The translations under genes were made by a program, and so were the position numbers. A DNA stretch of 35,351 nucleotides from Lysobacterales bacterium (GTDB lineage: Bacteria; Pseudomonadota; Gammaproteobacteria; Xanthomonadales; Rhodanobacteraceae): NCBI GenBank assembly GCA_014338185.1, contig QUBV01000033.1, positions 1 through 35,351 of the forward strand, written 5' to 3'. Under the pieces are notes generated by a model. The model had not been told where the DNA came from and did no database searches. It was given only the letters and a program-made list of their open reading frames with translations. Each line of letters begins with the position of its first letter. Position 1 is the first letter of the stretch. This document shows positions 33,001 through 35,351 of this stretch, piece by piece.

Positions 33001-33064
33001 CCGCGGCAGCGCCGGACATTGCCAGCAGCAGGAACACGAGTGGCAGGCGCATCGGGCAGCACAT
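30029..33064 (-). CDS. Exported TPR-CHAT domain protease-like protein
   Basis: A 1011-aa protein. It begins with a signal peptide (MRLPLVFLLLAMSGAAAAA after a 4-residue lead), then about 100 residues of beta-type sequence. A long helical region with TPR-like repeats follows (for example RVEDLQRAGQFEEVLRNV, LARSYTELGAHDEAYLAIAD and DTLALRWLGEAARLYASLGE). The C-terminal CHAT domain (caspase-like clan CD peptidase fold) has the catalytic His (about 868) in HVAAHGM and Cys (about 914) in VVLNACQLG, with VPWPLLPW upstream and VVAALWPVSD downstream. The dyad is intact. CHAT proteins are usually cytoplasmic, so the signal peptide is notable. An ATG at 33052 is an alternative start. A terminator separates it from the sigma/anti-sigma genes upstream. 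Confidence 0.88.
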   Translation of the reverse strand: MCCPMRLPLVFLLLAMSGAAAAAFAPTPLACGKVLSLAVPAAGVTLELVSTAPGPSWLGVRELGQDLEVDTSAAVQAAAPLPPRLGRWWLQLQPGEAVRLRRARPSPAAGTMRLQLDCDAAVDPARDWLLRATPFLQRTRKALPVGSDPAPLVADLQALEASAPDAYSRALARHAVAQAWLMNGRSSAASAAFEQAEARWRAAGEPQQALAARVGRVEDLQRAGQFEEVLRNVATSSRDADASAYFAIRLDNARCLALVSLERNQQARECYQRNLARLQQLGELGESLGVRQSLASVEQMLGHGERAATILADALTVAARVDARFVSGRIHLQLASLAAGNGHAGTALRELGAALAVFESDLSGEALLRWQANTLILLARSYTELGAHDEAYLAIADALVRLSARDARERVAFALETLAQIDRARHRDTLALRWLGEAARLYASLGERGKAAAAQLDALGLRAEHDPIDPAAMARLRDELPQHAPALDLLGVAVALEQGDSAVAGQLLAKLRRDPLSFAQRLQLAQLHSRAARRKGDDAGADAALRQALDWVDMLAQSTASGAFAQLLQASAWPLRNSAWQAVLADVRDTDAAARAWRWLPLATRRAHAPAASGASARLQAFDRALAAQLLPALATSGASTTSHALLETLAAAPSGQAAYRPTTLPELAAFQRALPPDVAVMAWLDGGDRSAVLWITHERAWLAPAAPPHDLRGAIAGLRASLHSLAVPGTQVDAAAARVGAALWPTGAPPVPPAQLIVVADKTLAAVPWPLLPWPGREQPLLTTTTTRVANLVDRDVAGPPSLQVRTLIAAPATDSGLPALQVAKAEPALIRTAAGATASLSIDHATRASVLAALADPAAIVHVAAHGMTSAGRLGYAGLWLAADGDGHAEFLSWLDVIEQRTRARLVVLNACQLGADTDAIANGNSSFAQALVLSGAREVVAALWPVSDSASGVWVPAFYAALAADPDRDGARALRAAQLRLRDSRAFRHPYYWASLAAYARLPMQAAP

Positions 33065-33257
33065 CGCCGGGGCGGCACCGGCAGCGGTGGTGGCTGGAGA
33101 CTATCCGGGCGTGCGTGGCAAAGCGCAAGTCGGAGCAGGCACGATGCGGCGCCAACCGCCACGCCCGCTGCGTCCATGACCGCGCCGATACGCGGGCCGG
33201 GTGGCGTGGCCAGGTCAGTGGCCACGGGGAACGCCTGGATCGAAGTTCGCGCCTCAG

Positions 33258-33287
33258 GAAAACCAGCCGCGCCCGGCTGGGCGCGGC
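33258..33287 (-). terminator. Intrinsic terminator of the sigma/anti-sigma operon
   Basis: A perfect 9-bp GC stem (33266-33274 with 33279-33287) and 4-nt loop is followed on the minus strand by TGGTTTTCC. It lies about 43 nt past the stop of the secreted-protein gene. This is the best intrinsic terminator in the window. It implies that the CHAT gene has its own promoter between 33065 and 33257, which I could not pinpoint. Confidence 0.7.
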
Positions 33288-33329
33288 CTGCGGGATCGCG
33301 GTTCGCTGGCGCGGCAGCGGCGAGACGGT

Positions 33330-34097
33330 TCAGCCGTTGCGGCCCGGCTCCACACCGCTGCCGGTGTCGGTCTGCTTCGGACGGTTCACGTCCATGGGTG
33401 CCTTGCCCGAGTACTTCTTGAAGTTGTTCTGGTTGTCCGGTGCTTCGCTCCTGCAGTCAGGATTCTTCCAATCCGCACTGTCGAACGCTTCGACCAGGTA
33501 GTACTTGGCGATGGACTTGAGGTTGGGCAATCCCGTGCCCGCGTAGTCGGGCATCATCACGAAATAGTGCTCTTCGTCATCGGTTCCCGGTTTCCAGGTC
33601 ATCGTGAGCCACGTGGCCACCGTGCCAGCGGGGTCGGTACCACCCAGCGTCACCGGTCCGCTGCGCTCGACCTTGCCATTCGGGTTGCGCAGTTCCATCA
33701 CGAGGCCATCGACCGTCTTGCGCAGGAACAGCCGCTTGTCCTTGAGCAGCGGCGTGGACTTGGAACACTTGCTGGGTACCGACGGCGATCCCATGTTGAG
33801 CGAAACCTCGCACTGCGTGATCCACGCCGACGCATCGGTGAGCTTGCGCACCGGAATGACGTCGCGGAACAGCATGAGCTCGCCCAGCCGGTCGGTGGTG
33901 GCGAAGGTCGAGTCGTTGCACTTGGCGCCTGGTGCGCTGGTCGGTGCGGCAGTTGCCGTCTTGCCCGCGCTGCGGCTGCCCGCCTTGCCTTGGGCGGCCT
34001 TGTCCTGCGCCAATGCATTCGTGCCCGCGAGCAGTGCCGCGAGCGCGCAACACAAGGACGCGCTGATCCAGCGCGACTTGCCGGTGGCCTGTTTCAT
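33330..34097 (-). CDS. Secreted protein of unknown function
   Basis: A 255-aa protein with a signal peptide (KSRWISASLCCALAALLAG, cleavage near NALAQ). I recognise no family. The mature part has a Lys/Ala/Thr linker, then a probably folded domain with cysteines in GAKCNDS, ITQCEVS, PSKCSKS and NPDCRSE that could form disulfides. It includes FLRKTVDGLVMELRNPNG and HYFVMMPDYAGTGLPNLKS, and has a polar C-terminal tail. Its ATG shares one base with the stop of the anti-sigma-like gene (TGATG), so it belongs to that operon and may be a target or modulator of the sigma/anti-sigma pair. That role is inference from position only. Confidence 0.8.
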   Translation of the reverse strand: MKQATGKSRWISASLCCALAALLAGTNALAQDKAAQGKAGSRSAGKTATAAPTSAPGAKCNDSTFATTDRLGELMLFRDVIPVRKLTDASAWITQCEVSLNMGSPSVPSKCSKSTPLLKDKRLFLRKTVDGLVMELRNPNGKVERSGPVTLGGTDPAGTVATWLTMTWKPGTDDEEHYFVMMPDYAGTGLPNLKSIAKYYLVEAFDSADWKNPDCRSEAPDNQNNFKKYSGKAPMDVNRPKQTDTGSGVEPGRNG

Positions 34098-34759
34098 CAG
34101 TGCCCTCTCCGTTGGGTGATGTCGAGTGTCTGGCTGTGTGGTTGGCCATCGAGCGTGTAGGCGATGGCGAGCGGCGTACCGGCGGCCAGCGTGCGCCGGT
34201 CGATGAGGAAGCTCACGAACCCTTCCGACGACACCACCAGCGGCTGGACCTGCGCGCCCTGCCGCAACCGGATCTCGATCGCGGTGGGCGGCACGGCCAC
34301 TTCGACGAACAGGTAGCGCGCGTCGCTGTCGCCATGCTGTACCAGCGGCGGCGTGGTCGCGCCGCGCATGGTGTCGAACACGATGCGCTCCGGATTGGCG
34401 ATCACGCCATCGGCCGACGCCGGCATGTGCGGCCTCAGCGCGAACTGGCCGATGCCGACGCCCGCGACGAGCGTGGCCGCGAGCGCGGCCCAGCGCGGCC
34501 ATTGCCGCTGCGGCGCCCGCGCCGAGGCCACGGCCCCGGCTGCGGCAGCATCCTTGCCGCCGCGTTCGAATGTCGAGCGCTCGCTGGCCAGCGCCGCACG
34601 CAGCGTGTTGTCGGCATCGACTGCTGCCAGCAAGGCGGGCTTGTCGAGCAGATAGGCTTCAAACCAGTCGTTCTCGGCCGGATCGAGGCCGCGCTCGAGG
34701 TAGCGCGCCAGCCAGGCGCTTTCAAGCCACGCCGCCATGCGCGAAGACATCGGGTTCAT
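34097..34759 (-). CDS. Putative anti-sigma factor, single-pass membrane protein
   Basis: A 220-aa protein. The cytoplasmic N-terminus (WLARYLERGLDPAENDWFEAYLLDKPALL) resembles the helical start of anti-sigma factors, but the zinc-binding His/Cys residues of the ZAS type are absent. A transmembrane helix follows at about residues 100-120 (WAALAATLVAGVGIGQFAL), then a periplasmic beta-rich domain (RYLFVEVAVPPTAIEIRLRQG, FVSFLIDRRTLAAGTPL). The ATG at 34759 is chosen for its GGAGG 5 nt upstream. The gene follows an ECF sigma factor gene on the same strand after about 240 nt with no ORF, so sigma-binding is inferred from topology and context, not from a recognised domain. Confidence 0.7.
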   Translation of the reverse strand: MNPMSSRMAAWLESAWLARYLERGLDPAENDWFEAYLLDKPALLAAVDADNTLRAALASERSTFERGGKDAAAAGAVASARAPQRQWPRWAALAATLVAGVGIGQFALRPHMPASADGVIANPERIVFDTMRGATTPPLVQHGDSDARYLFVEVAVPPTAIEIRLRQGAQVQPLVVSSEGFVSFLIDRRTLAAGTPLAIAYTLDGQPHSQTLDITQRRGH

Positions 34760-35000
34760 CCAGGCCTCCTGCGGGCCTTCGTCATCCTGCAATACGTACA
34801 AAGGAGCGGCATTGGCGCGAGGTGTCTCAGGGCCTGCGCGAGGTCGCGACTGTGCCGGCGTCCGCGCGCGCATCCGGCACACCGGACCGGGCGCCGCTCC
34901 CGCCACGGGCATGGCAGGCTGCCGTCACGGCACGGCGCACCGCCACGCGCCACGTGCGCCGATGCGATCGGCGCCCAGGCGGCCGATGCGGTCGCCGCCA

Positions 35001-35351
35001 TCATGGCCCGCTCACGCCGGCTGCCAGCAGCAGCTCGCGCAATCGCGAGCGCGCACGAAACAACACGCGGCGCAGGTGTTCCTCGTCGATGCCCAGTGCA
35101 CTGCAGATCTCGTCGCGATCCTGCTCGTCCAGATAGAAGCGCACGAGAACCTCGCGGTCGCGCGCCACGGGCAGGGTCTGCAACAGTGCGCGCAGCAATT
35201 CGCGATGTTGCAAGGCTACCGCCGCAGCCGCCGGATCATCGCCGGTGGGCAAGCTGTCGGCGGCCTCGATCGGCAGTTCGTGGTGCCGGCCGCGGTATTC
35301 CCTGCTGGTGGCATGGACGATCGTGGTCTGCACATAGGCCGGCAGGGCGGC
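35001..35351 (-). CDS. ECF-type sigma factor, C-terminal part (cut by window edge)
   Basis: At least 116 residues of an RNA polymerase sigma factor; the N-terminal part lies beyond 35351. Visible are the end of region 2 (LPAYVQTTIVHATSREYRGR), a variable linker (about 20 residues, PIEAADSLPTGDDPAAA), and region 4: LRALLQTLPVARDREVLVRFYLDEQDRDEICSALGIDEEHLRRVLFRARSRLREL. The last part holds the helix-turn-helix that reads the -35 element. The -LARSRLREL-type ending is typical of ECF factors. Its neighbour downstream is a single-pass membrane protein with anti-sigma features. Confidence 0.85.
   Translation of the reverse strand, partial: AALPAYVQTTIVHATSREYRGRHHELPIEAADSLPTGDDPAAAAVALQHRELLRALLQTLPVARDREVLVRFYLDEQDRDEICSALGIDEEHLRRVLFRARSRLRELLLAAGVSGP

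Noticed and set aside
1-35351. CRISPR arrays, tRNA/rRNA genes, insertion sequences, prophage or integrase genes
   Set aside because: I found no regularly spaced repeats, transposase-like proteins, terminal inverted repeats with target duplications, or tRNA-like folds on reading both strands.

Overview
The window is very GC-rich chromosomal DNA, densely packed with housekeeping and signalling genes. There are no rRNA or tRNA genes, CRISPR arrays, insertion sequences or phage genes that I can see. A MurL-type glutamate epimerase of peptidoglycan synthesis, a fused aspartokinase/diaminopimelate decarboxylase, a UbiA prenyltransferase fused to a HAD domain and an exosortase H-like protein together point to the Xanthomonadales/Lysobacterales (Gammaproteobacteria), perhaps Rhodanobacteraceae. 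This placement rests on gene content recalled from known families, not on a search.

Layout. (1) 1-4.3 kb, minus strand: murL and the lysAC fusion, which supply the D-Glu and meso-DAP/lysine needed for the cell wall. (2) 4.4-9.5 kb, plus strand: a PhzF-family isomerase, an APC amino-acid permease, and a two-gene molybdenum hydroxylase (2Fe-2S subunit plus Tat-exported large subunit). The large subunit lacks the usual active-site Glu. (3) 9.6-11.8 kb, minus strand: a HAD-UbiA fusion and a proline-rich single-pass membrane protein. (4) 12.1-14.2 kb, plus strand: an EF-G-like GTPase of the EF-G-2 type. (5) 14.3-21.9 kb: a complete phosphate-starvation regulon. A phosphate-type porin is divergent from pstS-pstC-pstA-pstB-phoU, and phoB-phoR converges on phoU. 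Pho-box-like 11-bp direct repeats lie in front of the porin, pstS and phoB.

(6) 22.0-27.5 kb, minus strand: a little-described signalling locus in the order dodecin, OmpR-type response regulator, basic-tailed coiled-coil protein, membrane protein with a roadblock-like N-terminal part and BON/OmpA-like C-terminal part, Ras/Rab-like small GTPase, soluble hybrid histidine kinase. Several junctions are 4-nt stop/start overlaps. This is my best candidate for an undescribed system. (7) 27.7-29.9 kb: an exosortase H-like gene divergent from aroK-aroB. (8) 30.0-35.35 kb, minus strand: an exported TPR-CHAT protease-like protein, then (separated by a clear intrinsic terminator) a secreted protein of unknown function, an anti-sigma-like membrane protein and the C-terminal part of an ECF sigma factor cut by the window edge.

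No gene-free stretch exceeds 300 bases. The longest are 11833-12113 (divergent leader region), 33065-33329 (terminator plus the presumed CHAT promoter) and 34760-35000 (nothing recognised).
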